Program-made: the position numbers and the translations under genes
Shown here: piece by piece, positions 1-7,122 of the stretch
Layout of the letters: the number at the start of each line of letters is the position of its first letter
Position numbering within the stretch: position 1 is the stretch's first letter
Assembly: GCA_024404475.1 (NCBI GenBank)
Contig: JAKSPV010000024.1
Location: 1-13,145 of the forward strand
Direction: 5' to 3'
Length of the DNA stretch: 13,145 nucleotides
From: Clostridia bacterium
Lineage (GTDB): Bacteria; Bacillota; Clostridia; Oscillospirales; CAG-272
The notes under the pieces: generated by a model
Database searches by the model: none
Seen by the model: only the letters and a program-made list of their open reading frames with translations
Told to the model about the DNA's origin: nothing

Positions 1-60
1 CGCTCCGACCACGGAGGCACCGTCCACCGACGCTCCGACCACGGAGGCACCGTCCACCGA
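1..60. repeat. 30-bp perfect tandem repeat, two copies visible
   Basis: Bases 1-30 and 31-60 are identical; the match breaks after base 62. The unit is exactly ten codons, so copy-number changes keep the reading frame. The array is cut by the window edge, so total copy number is unknown. It is a coding minisatellite in the tail of the partial gene, not a CRISPR array, because there are no spacers. Confidence 0.9.
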
Positions 61-79
61 CGTCCCGTCCGCTGAATAA
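1..79 (+). CDS. 3' end of a protein with a Thr/Pro/Ser-rich repeat tail (partial)
   Basis: The only frame that fits reads from base 2 to a TAA at 77-79 and gives two perfect copies of the decapeptide APTTEAPSTD followed by VPSAE. Low-complexity Pro/Thr/Ser/acidic tails of this kind are common as linkers or stalks in secreted or surface proteins of Firmicutes, but no domain is visible, so the function is unknown. The stop lies 24 bases before a strong hairpin terminator, which supports a real gene end. The other two + frames give Arg/His-rich peptides and are less plausible. The gene continues to the left of the window. Confidence 0.6.
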   Translation, partial: APTTEAPSTDAPTTEAPSTDVPSAE

Positions 80-102
80 CGGAAACGAAAAACAGAAAAA
101 GA

Positions 103-133
103 AACCGGCTGCCCGATCGGGCGGCCGGTTTTT
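103..133. terminator. Bidirectional rho-independent terminator
   Basis: A long GC-rich stem pairs 103-109 with 124-130 and 111-114 with 119-122, with a T-G wobble between, around a GATC loop at 115-118. It is followed by T129-T133. On the opposite strand the A-rich stretch 87-104 supplies the U-tract, so the hairpin can end both the + strand gene stopping at 79 and the - strand lipoprotein gene stopping at 137. Confidence 0.88.
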
Positions 134-136
134 CGT

Positions 137-733
137 TTATTCACTTGCGGCGCCGCGGTAGAGAGCGGCGAACGCCTCGTAGAACGCGGTGTAGAACGCT
201 TCCTCGTCGGTGCCCTCCGGCTCCGCGGCGAATTTCGCATCCGCGAGCGTCTTGGCATACGCCGCGACCGTCATGTAGGGCGGCTCCTCCGTCGGCACGA
301 ACATTTCCGTGCGGGGATTGTCGCCGGACGCCTCCGTCAGAAGCAGTGTCTCGCCGTCAAACGAGACGAGCACCGCCTCGGTCGATGCCGCCGTCGTACA
401 GACGGCGCCGTTCGGCAGGATGTCCGGCTGCGGCGTCAGCGTCAGCCGGTCGCCGGAGAGGTGCCAGATGATCGCCGTTCCGACGTAGTAGAGTTCCGGG
501 AAAATCTCGCCGTCCGGTGCGCCGATCGAGAGGATCGCGCCCGTGCCGTCCCCCCGGAGAACGAGGATGACGTTGCCCTTGCCGAGCGACCACGCGCCGG
601 GGAGCGACGCCGGGGTCTTATCGGCGGGACTTTCCGTCACGGTCGTTTCGGGATCCGGCCGGACGACCTGCGTCGTGCAGGATGCGAGCAGCATAAGGGC
701 GGCAAGCACCGCGCCGAGTTTCAAAAGACGCAT
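137..733 (-). CDS. Small predicted lipoprotein, lipocalin-like fold suspected
   Basis: The gene encodes 198 residues. The start at 733 gives a classic lipoprotein signal: basic MRLLK, a hydrophobic stretch to residue 16, and a lipobox LLASC with the lipidated cysteine at position 19. A Thr/Pro/Glu-rich linker to about residue 45 follows. The mature part has the pattern LPGAWSL ... LRGDGTGAI ... IIWHLSGDRLTLT, which resembles the small beta-barrel 'lipocalin-like / DUF5640-type' extracytoplasmic domains of Firmicutes. That family assignment is from memory of the motif and is tentative. The C-terminal ~45 residues are acidic and probably helical. A longer frame opening at 871 is rejected because a sigma-A promoter (770-798) lies inside it. 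A GGGGTG ribosome site precedes the chosen ATG. It is a single-gene unit, likely anchored on the outer face of the membrane; role unknown. Confidence 0.8.
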   Translation of the reverse strand: MRLLKLGAVLAALMLLASCTTQVVRPDPETTVTESPADKTPASLPGAWSLGKGNVILVLRGDGTGAILSIGAPDGEIFPELYYVGTAIIWHLSGDRLTLTPQPDILPNGAVCTTAASTEAVLVSFDGETLLLTEASGDNPRTEMFVPTEEPPYMTVAAYAKTLADAKFAAEPEGTDEEAFYTAFYEAFAALYRGAASE

Positions 734-769
734 GGGCACACCCCGCTTTCCGTTTGTTCCGATATCTCC

Positions 770-798
770 ATTATACGTCGGGGAAAGCCGGATGTCAA
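770..798 (-). promoter_or_regulatory. Consensus sigma-A promoter for the lipoprotein gene
   Basis: Read on the - strand, TTGACA (798-793) and TATAAT (775-770) are separated by exactly 17 bases. This is a full match to the housekeeping consensus. Transcription would begin near 763, about 30 bases before the ATG at 733. Confidence 0.88.
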
Positions 799-865
799 GA
801 CGGCGCGTAAACAGAAAAACGCCGTTTCGGGGGCGCTTTTTCACGAGTTTTTGGGAAAAAGCCCT

Positions 866-893
866 TTGCAAGCGCGGATTTGTGTGCTATAAT
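866..893 (+). promoter_or_regulatory. Sigma-A promoter for the DUF1385-prmC-leuA-cimA-ddl run
   Basis: TTGCAA at 866-871 and TATAAT at 888-893 are spaced 16 bases apart, with an extended -10 TGC at 885-887. The expected start is near 900, followed by a CGGAGG ribosome site at 914-919. No other promoter is evident before the leuA, cimA or ddl genes. Confidence 0.82.
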
Positions 894-928
894 AAAATGA
901 ATATATATGTAAACGGAGGCATTTCCCG

Positions 929-1996
929 ATGGCGAACGAAAAACCGGTGGAGAACAGCTCCCGCCTCGGCAAGGTCGGCGGGCAGGCGGTGCTGGAGGGC
1001 GTTATGATGCGCAGCGGTACGGCTGTCGCGCTTGCCGTGCGTCAGGAGGACGGCGGCATCGTGCTGGACCGCAGTGAATTTACGTCCGTCCGCAAGAAAC
1101 ACCGCGTCCTGGACTGGCCGATCATCCGCGGGATCGTCAACTTCGTCGAGATGCTGAAGCTCAGCTACGCGACGTTGATGAAGTCCGCCGATCTGCTCGG
1201 ACTGGAAGACGAGCTTGCCGCCGCGCCGGAAGGCGGGGAAACGTCCGCCGAGGACGAGGAAAAACGCCGCAAGAAAGCGGAACGTGCCGTCAAGATCACC
1301 GAGGTCGTCTCGCTCCTGCTCGGCGTGTGCCTCGCCGTCGGTCTCTTCGTCGTGTTGCCGGTGTACGCCGCGAAGCTCGTCAATTATCTGACGCCCGGCG
1401 TTGATATCGACTCGCTCTTCGCCGTTACCTCGCTCATCGAGGGCGCGGTGCGGATCGTGCTCTTCATCGGCTATATGCTCCTTATGACGCTCCTGCCCGA
1501 TATGCGCCGCACGTTCGAGTACCACGGCGCGGAGCACAAATCCGTCTTCTGCTACGAATACGGCTGGGACATGACGCCCGCGAACGCGCGCCGCTGCACG
1601 CGGTTCCACCCGCGCTGCGGCACCAGTTTCATTTTCGTGATTTTGTTGATCTCTATCCTGATCGGTGCGTTCATCCCGGGTTCTCTCCCGAAGCTCGCGC
1701 GGATCGGGTGCAAGCTTCTGCTCGTGCCGCTGATCGTCGGGATCAGCTACGAGTTCATCATGTACGCGGGCAAGCACGACAACGCGTTCGTTCGTATCGT
1801 TTCCGCGCCGGGGCTCTGGATGCAGCGCATCACGACGAAGGAACCGAGCGACGACCAGATCGAAGTGGCGATCGCGGCGCTCAAAGCAGCGATCCCCGCC
1901 GACTTCCCCGAAATGGTCGGGGTGGACGCGCTGGACGCCGACGGCAAGCCGGTGAGACCGGAAACGGACGAGCCGTCCGACGGCGAAACGAAATGA
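929..1996 (+). CDS. yqhQ: DUF1385 family membrane protein (YqhQ-like)
   Basis: The protein has 355 residues. Family signatures are clear: GGQAVLEGVMMR at 17-28, YHGAEHK at 198-204 and RFHPRCGTSF at 225-234, the last two rich in His/Cys that could bind metal. Four hydrophobic segments lie near residues 125-150, 167-190, 232-252 and 261-280, with a charged segment (about 94-121) before the first. The C-terminal ~30 residues are acidic and disordered-looking. DUF1385 proteins are widespread in Firmicutes and often sit next to prmC and prfA; a metal-dependent enzyme role has been suggested, but the activity is not established. Here its TGA overlaps the prmC ATG (ATGA), so the two are translationally coupled. 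The start is set by CGGAGG at 914-919, nine bases upstream. Confidence 0.92.
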   Translation: MANEKPVENSSRLGKVGGQAVLEGVMMRSGTAVALAVRQEDGGIVLDRSEFTSVRKKHRVLDWPIIRGIVNFVEMLKLSYATLMKSADLLGLEDELAAAPEGGETSAEDEEKRRKKAERAVKITEVVSLLLGVCLAVGLFVVLPVYAAKLVNYLTPGVDIDSLFAVTSLIEGAVRIVLFIGYMLLMTLLPDMRRTFEYHGAEHKSVFCYEYGWDMTPANARRCTRFHPRCGTSFIFVILLISILIGAFIPGSLPKLARIGCKLLLVPLIVGISYEFIMYAGKHDNAFVRIVSAPGLWMQRITTKEPSDDQIEVAIAALKAAIPADFPEMVGVDALDADGKPVRPETDEPSDGETK

Positions 1997-2805
1997 CCCT
2001 CCGCGAGATCGAAGAGGTGCTCCGCCGGAGCGGGGTGCCCGACGCGCGGTTCGACGCTTTGCAGCTCGCTGCGTCGTTCACGGGGCACTCGACTGCGTAC
2101 CTCATGGCGGCCCGCGACGAGGAACTGTCCGGCATCGGGCTGGAGGCGGCCGTCCGCCGCCGCGCGGCGCGTGAGCCGCTGCAATACATCCTCGGCTGGT
2201 GGGCGTTCATGGGCGGCACGTACGAGGTCAGCCCCGACTGCCTCATCCCGCGTGCCGATACCGAGACGCTCGTCGAAGAGGCGCTGCGGCTCGTAAAACC
2301 GGGTGACAGGATCGCCGATCTCTGCACGGGGAGCGGCTGTATCGCCGTGTCCGTCGCGGAACGCGCGGACTGTACCGTGACCGCTGTAGAACTCTTCCCG
2401 AAAACGGCGGCGGTCGCTTCACGGAACGCGGAACGCCACGGCGTTCTCTCCCGCGTCAGCGTCATCGTCGGCGACGTCCGGCAGGACGTTTTCGGCAAAA
2501 ACGACACCTTCGATCTGATCCTCTCGAACCCGCCGTACGTGACGGCGGACGAGATGACGGGGCTCGAGCCGGAACTCTCCTTTGAGCCGCGCGCGGCGCT
2601 GACCGACGGCGGCGACGGACTCTCGATCCTCCGCTCGATCATCGAAATTTACCCCGCGCACCTGGCACCGGGCGGCACGATGCTGCTCGAGCACGGCTCG
2701 GAGCAGGGCGCGGCGGTGCGCGATCTGGCAGAAAAACAGGGGCTCTCCGCGGAAACGATCCGCGATACGGCAGGACGGGAGAGATGTACCCGGATCCGCC
2801 GATAA
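1993..2805 (+). CDS. prmC: Peptide chain release factor N5-glutamine methyltransferase
   Basis: PrmC (HemK) methylates the Gln of the GGQ motif in release factors RF1 and RF2, using S-adenosylmethionine, in the cytoplasm. The 270-residue length is normal. The N-terminal helical release-factor-binding domain covers about 1-85. PLQYILG (62-68) and LIPRADTETLVEE (84-96) are family landmarks. The SAM site is DLCTGSGCIAVS (109-120), and the catalytic NPPY, which holds the glutamine side chain, is at 179-182. The start overlaps the upstream stop by four bases and has no good ribosome site of its own, which implies coupling. The common neighbour prfA (RF1) is absent; leuA follows instead after 31 bases. 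Confidence 0.96.
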   Translation: MTLREIEEVLRRSGVPDARFDALQLAASFTGHSTAYLMAARDEELSGIGLEAAVRRRAAREPLQYILGWWAFMGGTYEVSPDCLIPRADTETLVEEALRLVKPGDRIADLCTGSGCIAVSVAERADCTVTAVELFPKTAAVASRNAERHGVLSRVSVIVGDVRQDVFGKNDTFDLILSNPPYVTADEMTGLEPELSFEPRAALTDGGDGLSILRSIIEIYPAHLAPGGTMLLEHGSEQGAAVRDLAEKQGLSAETIRDTAGRERCTRIRR

Positions 2806-2836
2806 AAAACGACAACGACAAAAGGGGGATCGGACG

Positions 2837-4348
2837 ATGAAACAGATCCGGATCCTGGATACGACCTTGCGCGACGGCGAGCAGACGCCGGGCATCCACT
2901 GGGGCAAAACGCAGAAGGTGGAACTGGCCCGTCAGCTCGAAAAGCTCGGCGTTGACGTGATCGAGGCGGGCTTCCCGGCATCCTCCGCGGGTGACGCGGA
3001 GGCGGTCGCAGCCGTGGCAGAGGTCTGCCGGACGGCGGTCGTCTGCGCGCTCGCGCGGATGCGCCGGGAGGATATCGATGAGGCGGCAAAGGCGCTCCAA
3101 AGCGCCGCTCATCCGCGGATCCACATCTTCCTTGCGTGCAGCGACATCCACCTCGAACGGAAATTACATATCACCCGCGAGGAGGCGCTCCGGCGCATCC
3201 GGGACGGTGTGGCATACGCGAGGTCGCTCTGCGCCGACGTGCAGTTCTCCCCGGAGGACGCGACGCGCGCCGATCCCGATTTCCTGCTCGAAGCCGTCAA
3301 AACGGCCGCTGACGCCGGGGCTTCGACGGTGAACGTTCCCGACACGGTCGGCTATGCAATGACGGAAGAATTTGCCGCTCTGATCCGCCGCGTGCGTGCG
3401 GCGCTGCCGGATGAAGTCGCCGTCAGCGTACACTGCCACGACGACCTCGGCATGGCCGTCGCCAACAGCATCGCCGCCGTCGGCGCCGGTGCCGTCCAGA
3501 TCGAGACGGCGATCAACGGTCTCGGCGAACGCGCGGGCAACGCCGCGCTCGAGGAAGTCGTCATGGCGCTCTCCGTCCGCGGAAAATATCTCGGCGCCGG
3601 AACGGGCATCCGCACCGAAGAGATCGTCCGCACGAGCCGTCTTGCCTCGTCGCTCGCGGGCATTCCCGTGTCCGTTACGAAGGCCGTCGTCGGCGCCAAC
3701 GCGTTCGCGCATGAGTCCGGCATCCACCAGCACGGCATCATGGCCGACCGCTCGACGTACGAGATCATGGATCCCGCGTCGATCGGGCTCTCCGAGAGTA
3801 CGATCCTGCTCGGCAAGCTCAGCGGGCGGCACGCCTTCGCCGAGCGCGTCACGCACCTCGGCTACTCGCTCGACGACGCCGCGACCGACGCGACGTTCGC
3901 GCGTTTCAAAGAGATCGCCGACCGCAAATCGAATGTGACCGACGATGACATCCACGCGATCGTCAACGAATACCTCGACGGCGTCTCAGGCGAATACCGG
4001 CTCGAACATTTCCAGATCCAGTCCGGCAACCACATCGACGCCATGGCGCTCGTGACGCTGCGGAAGACGTCGGACGGCATGGTGAAAACGGAGGCCGCGC
4101 CCGGCGGCGGCCCGATCGACGCCTCCTTCAACGCGGTCAACCGGATCGCCGGCGGCGAAGGACAGCTCCGGCTGGCGGCATACGACATTCACGCCGTCAC
4201 CGAAGGCGCCGACGCACTCGGCGAGGTCAAGGTGCGCGTTACCTGCGGCGAGAGTTCCTACACCGGCCGCGGCGTCTCCACCGATATCATCAAAGCATCG
4301 CTGAAAGCGTATCTCAACGCGGTCAACAAGTGGCTCGCAAGCCGCTGA
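2837..4348 (+). CDS. leuA: 2-isopropylmalate synthase
   Basis: The enzyme condenses 2-oxoisovalerate with acetyl-CoA to give 2-isopropylmalate, the first committed step of leucine synthesis. The 503 residues are full length. LDTTLRDGEQTPG (7-19) carries the catalytic Arg12 and metal ligand Asp13. HCHDDLG (199-205) gives two further metal histidines. NGLGERAGN (227-235) and HESGIHQHG (292-300) are standard. The regulatory dimer domain (about 385-503) is present and ends with the typical STDIIKASLKAYLNAVNK (481-498), so leucine feedback inhibition is plausible. The GGGGGA ribosome site at 2824-2829 fixes the ATG. No leucine leader, T-box or attenuator is seen, and leuB/C/D are not in the window. 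It is followed 25 bases later by a paralogue. Homocitrate synthase is less likely because the LeuA regulatory tail is complete. Confidence 0.93.
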   Translation: MKQIRILDTTLRDGEQTPGIHWGKTQKVELARQLEKLGVDVIEAGFPASSAGDAEAVAAVAEVCRTAVVCALARMRREDIDEAAKALQSAAHPRIHIFLACSDIHLERKLHITREEALRRIRDGVAYARSLCADVQFSPEDATRADPDFLLEAVKTAADAGASTVNVPDTVGYAMTEEFAALIRRVRAALPDEVAVSVHCHDDLGMAVANSIAAVGAGAVQIETAINGLGERAGNAALEEVVMALSVRGKYLGAGTGIRTEEIVRTSRLASSLAGIPVSVTKAVVGANAFAHESGIHQHGIMADRSTYEIMDPASIGLSESTILLGKLSGRHAFAERVTHLGYSLDDAATDATFARFKEIADRKSNVTDDDIHAIVNEYLDGVSGEYRLEHFQIQSGNHIDAMALVTLRKTSDGMVKTEAAPGGGPIDASFNAVNRIAGGEGQLRLAAYDIHAVTEGADALGEVKVRVTCGESSYTGRGVSTDIIKASLKAYLNAVNKWLASR

Positions 4349-4373
4349 GCCGCGGGAAAGGCGGCAGGATCCG

Positions 4374-5942
4374 ATGAAACTTGCCATTTACGATACCACG
4401 CTCCGCGACGGAGGGCAGGGCGCCGGCGTCTCCTTCACGACGGAGGACCGCGTGCGCCTTATGCACGTGCTCGACGGGCTCGGTATATCCTATATTGAGG
4501 TCGGCATGCTGGCAGCCAAAAGGGACGAGCCGGTGCTTGTCCGGCTGCTCTCCGAAAAACTCGCGAATGCGAAGACGACAGTCTTCGTCAATACCTGCCG
4601 CGTCGGGCAGGCAGCGGCGGAATCCGGCACGCTCGCGGCGGCCGCCGCGCTTCCGTCGGACGCCGTGACCGTCTGCGGCAAGGCGTCCGTCCGCCAGGTC
4701 AAAAACGTGCTCCGCACGACGGAGGACGAAAACCTCCGCATGATCGCCGATTCGATCCGGTACCTCGTGTCTTCCGGCAAGGAGGTCATCTTCGACGCCG
4801 AACACTTCTTCGACGGCTACGGCGACGACCCGACCTACGCCCTGCGCGTTCTTATCTCAGCCGCTGAGGCGGGCGCCTCCCAGATCGTCCTCTGCGACAC
4901 GAACGGCGGGAATCTCCCTGACGTCATCGGACTTGCCACGGAGGCGGCCAAAGCGCACGTTTCCATCCCGCTCGGCATCCACTGTCACAACGACCTCGGC
5001 ATGGCCGAGGCTTGCTCCCTTGCCGCCGTCCTCTCCGGCGCATCGTCGGTGCAGGGCACCGTCTCCGGGCTCGGTGAGCGGTGCGGCAACGCCAACCTCA
5101 ACACGATGATCCCGCTGCTCCAGCTCAAACTCGGCTTTTCGTGCGTCCCGCCCGAAAAGCTCCGCGGGCTGACCGCCGCGGCACGCACTGTCTGCGAACT
5201 TGCCAACCGCACGTTCGACGAACGCGAGCCGTTCGTCGGCGGCTACGCCTTCACGCATAAGGCGGGCACGCACATCGACGGCGTCCTGAAACGCCCGGAC
5301 GCGTTCGAACAGGTCGCGCCGGAGGACGTCGGCAACGCACGCAACCTCGTCGTTTCCGGTCTTGCCGGCAGAGCCGCCCTCATCGAGAAGATGACCGCGT
5401 ACTGCCCCGACCTCGACAAGGACAGTGAGGAAGTCGCCCGTGCCGTCGAAACCGTCCGCGCCCGCGAGGACGCGGGATACACCTACGAGGACGCGGAAGC
5501 GTCGCTCGCGCTCCTCATCGGCGAGGTGCTCGGCCGCCGCCGCCGGTATTTCTCACTCGAGCGGCTGCAGGTCACCGTGGACGCCGGGGAAGAGTCCCAC
5601 GGCTACGCGAGCGGCGCCGCCGCGATGGTCAAAATTTCCGTCGGAGACGGCGAGGAGATCGCCGCCGGCGAGGGTGTCGGCCCGGTCAACGCGATGGACG
5701 CGGCGCTCCGCCGCGCGCTCGTCCGCTTCTATCCCGCGGTCAGCCGCGTCTCCCTGACGGACTACAAGGTCCGCGTCATCAGCTCCGCCGCGACGGCATC
5801 GACCGTCCGCGTCGTCATCGAATCGACTGACGGTGTGCGCGTCTGGCGCACGGTCGGCGTCTCCGCCGACGTCATCGACGCCTCGTTCCAGGCGCTCCGC
5901 GATTCCGTCGAATATATGCTCAGTATCACAGAAGACAAATAA
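4374..5942 (+). CDS. cimA: Probable (R)-citramalate synthase (LeuA paralogue)
   Basis: The protein has 522 residues of the alpha-isopropylmalate/homocitrate synthase superfamily. It best fits the citramalate synthase branch (TIGR00977 type), which condenses pyruvate with acetyl-CoA for threonine-independent isoleucine synthesis. Supporting stretches are YDTTLRDGGQGAGVSF (6-21), IFDAEHFFDGY (139-149), VLCDTNGG (172-179), HCHNDLG (203-209), VQGTVSGLGERCGNAN (226-241) and the C-terminal dimer domain (about 395-522). Arg11, Asp12, His203, His205 and Asn239 supply the expected catalytic and metal set. Odd points: the segment VGMLAAKRDEPVL (43-55) replaces the GGWPGSNP-like motif I associate with this family, and THKAGTHIDGV (294-304) replaces an AHKGGIH-like one. 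Substrate choice is therefore less certain than superfamily membership. Ribosome site AGGA at 4366-4369. Confidence 0.82.
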   Translation: MKLAIYDTTLRDGGQGAGVSFTTEDRVRLMHVLDGLGISYIEVGMLAAKRDEPVLVRLLSEKLANAKTTVFVNTCRVGQAAAESGTLAAAAALPSDAVTVCGKASVRQVKNVLRTTEDENLRMIADSIRYLVSSGKEVIFDAEHFFDGYGDDPTYALRVLISAAEAGASQIVLCDTNGGNLPDVIGLATEAAKAHVSIPLGIHCHNDLGMAEACSLAAVLSGASSVQGTVSGLGERCGNANLNTMIPLLQLKLGFSCVPPEKLRGLTAAARTVCELANRTFDEREPFVGGYAFTHKAGTHIDGVLKRPDAFEQVAPEDVGNARNLVVSGLAGRAALIEKMTAYCPDLDKDSEEVARAVETVRAREDAGYTYEDAEASLALLIGEVLGRRRRYFSLERLQVTVDAGEESHGYASGAAAMVKISVGDGEEIAAGEGVGPVNAMDAALRRALVRFYPAVSRVSLTDYKVRVISSAATASTVRVVIESTDGVRVWRTVGVSADVIDASFQALRDSVEYMLSITEDK

Positions 5943-5968
5943 GACCGAAAGGCCTTTGGGAGTCCTTT

Positions 5969-7030
5969 ATGAAGAAACTCACGCTCGCCGTCCTCTTCGG
6001 CGGCAAGTCCTCGGAGTACGAGGTCTCGCTGACCTCCGCTTCGGCCGTTCTTTCCAATCTTTCTTCGGAAAAGTACGATATCGTCCGTATCGGCATCACG
6101 AAAGACGGCGCATGGTACCGCTTTGACGGCCCCGTCTCCGCGATCGCGGACGGCTCCTGGTGCCGCGACACGTCGCGGCTCTCCCGCGCGCTCGTCGATC
6201 CCGCGCCGGCATCCCATGCCGTGTGCTTCCTTTCTCCCGACGGCAAGACCGAGACCTGCGCCGTTGACGCCGCGTTCCCCGTGCTCCACGGCGCGTTCGG
6301 CGAGGACGGCACGCTGCAGGGGCTTTTCGCCATGGCGGGCATCCCGACCGTCGGCTGCGGCTGCCTCTCGAGCGCACTCTGCATGGATAAGGCGATGGCG
6401 AAAGCCGTCCTCCGCGACGCCGGTGTTTTGCAGGCACGCGCCGTGATCGTCCGCGCCCGCGCTTATGCGGCCGATCCCGAAGCCGTCCTCGCTGACGCGT
6501 CCGTTTTCGGCTTCCCGGTGTTCGTGAAGCCGTCACGCGCCGGCTCGTCCGTCGGCGTCTCCAAGGCGTCGTCGTTTGAGGAGCTGCGCGGCGCGATCGA
6601 ACTCGCTCTCCGCGAGGATGAGAAAGTCCTCGTCGAGGAAGCTGTCGTCGGCAGGGAAGTCGAAGTCGCCGTCCTCGAAGAGCACGGGAAACTGACCGTT
6701 TCGATGCCCGCCGAGATCGAGCCCGGCGCCGATTTCTACGACTACGACACGAAGTACAAGTCCGACGTGGCGAAGTTCTACATCCCCGCACGCCTGCCGG
6801 CGGAAAAAATTGACGAGGTGCGCGAAGTCGCCGCGAAGGTCTTCTGCGCGCTCGACTGCACCGGGCTCTCCCGCGTCGATTTCTTCGTCCGCGAAAACGG
6901 CGACGTTGTCTTAAACGAGGTCAACACACTCCCGGGTTTCACGCCGATCTCGATGTATCCGAAGCTCATGATCGCGGCGGGACTCACCTACGGCGAACTG
7001 CTCGACCGGCTCGTCACCGCGGCGCTCTGA
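5969..7030 (+). CDS. ddl: D-alanine--D-alanine ligase
   Basis: Ddl joins two D-alanines with ATP in the cytoplasm to make the dipeptide that ends the peptidoglycan stem. The 353 residues are full length. FGGKSSEYEVSL (10-21) holds the N-terminal Glu16. VLHGAFGEDGTLQG (105-118) and KPSRAGSSVGVSK (187-199) are ATP-grasp landmarks. YDYDTKY (257-263) carries the omega-loop tyrosine region typical of D-Ala:D-Ala ligases rather than D-lactate-specific VanA types. Asp304, Glu317 and Asn319 in the C-terminal part (NEVNTLPGFTPISMYP, 316-331) are the magnesium ligands. It lies 26 bases after cimA with a modest GGGAG ribosome site at 5958-5962, so it appears to be the last gene of that run. No vancomycin-resistance partner genes are nearby. 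Confidence 0.95.
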   Translation: MKKLTLAVLFGGKSSEYEVSLTSASAVLSNLSSEKYDIVRIGITKDGAWYRFDGPVSAIADGSWCRDTSRLSRALVDPAPASHAVCFLSPDGKTETCAVDAAFPVLHGAFGEDGTLQGLFAMAGIPTVGCGCLSSALCMDKAMAKAVLRDAGVLQARAVIVRARAYAADPEAVLADASVFGFPVFVKPSRAGSSVGVSKASSFEELRGAIELALREDEKVLVEEAVVGREVEVAVLEEHGKLTVSMPAEIEPGADFYDYDTKYKSDVAKFYIPARLPAEKIDEVREVAAKVFCALDCTGLSRVDFFVRENGDVVLNEVNTLPGFTPISMYPKLMIAAGLTYGELLDRLVTAAL

Positions 7031-7058
7031 AAAAAAGCGAAAAAATCCGCGTCGGGAC

Positions 7059-7088
7059 TTTACAAGCGCCCCCTCGCGGTGATACAAT
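7059..7088 (+). promoter_or_regulatory. Probable sigma-A promoter for pduL
   Basis: TTTACA at 7059-7064 and TACAAT at 7083-7088 are 18 bases apart, or TTACAA with 17. An extended -10 TGA lies at 7080-7082. The predicted start is near 7095. No terminator is seen between ddl (ending 7030) and this promoter, so some read-through from ddl is possible. Confidence 0.72.
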
Positions 7089-7122
7089 ACACATAGAATT
7101 TTTACATTCGGAGGAAACAGAA

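Noticed and set aside
1..62. CRISPR array
   Set aside because: The 30-bp units are contiguous with no spacers, and they encode a Thr/Pro-rich repeat in frame with a stop.
734..871. N-terminal extension of the lipoprotein gene to an upstream ATG at 871
   Set aside because: The extension contains the consensus promoter (770-798) and would bury the lipoprotein signal peptide in the middle of the protein.
2806..2836. Leucine leader peptide, T-box or attenuator before leuA
   Set aside because: Only 31 bases separate prmC and leuA, too short for such a structure, and they contain just a ribosome binding site.
3164..3955. Open frame antisense to leuA (and similar ones opposite cimA and deoC)
   Set aside because: These are shadows of codon bias; no start signals or known domains.
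7031..7058. Terminator after ddl
   Set aside because: The region is A-rich but has only a 3-bp possible stem and no T-tract on the + strand.
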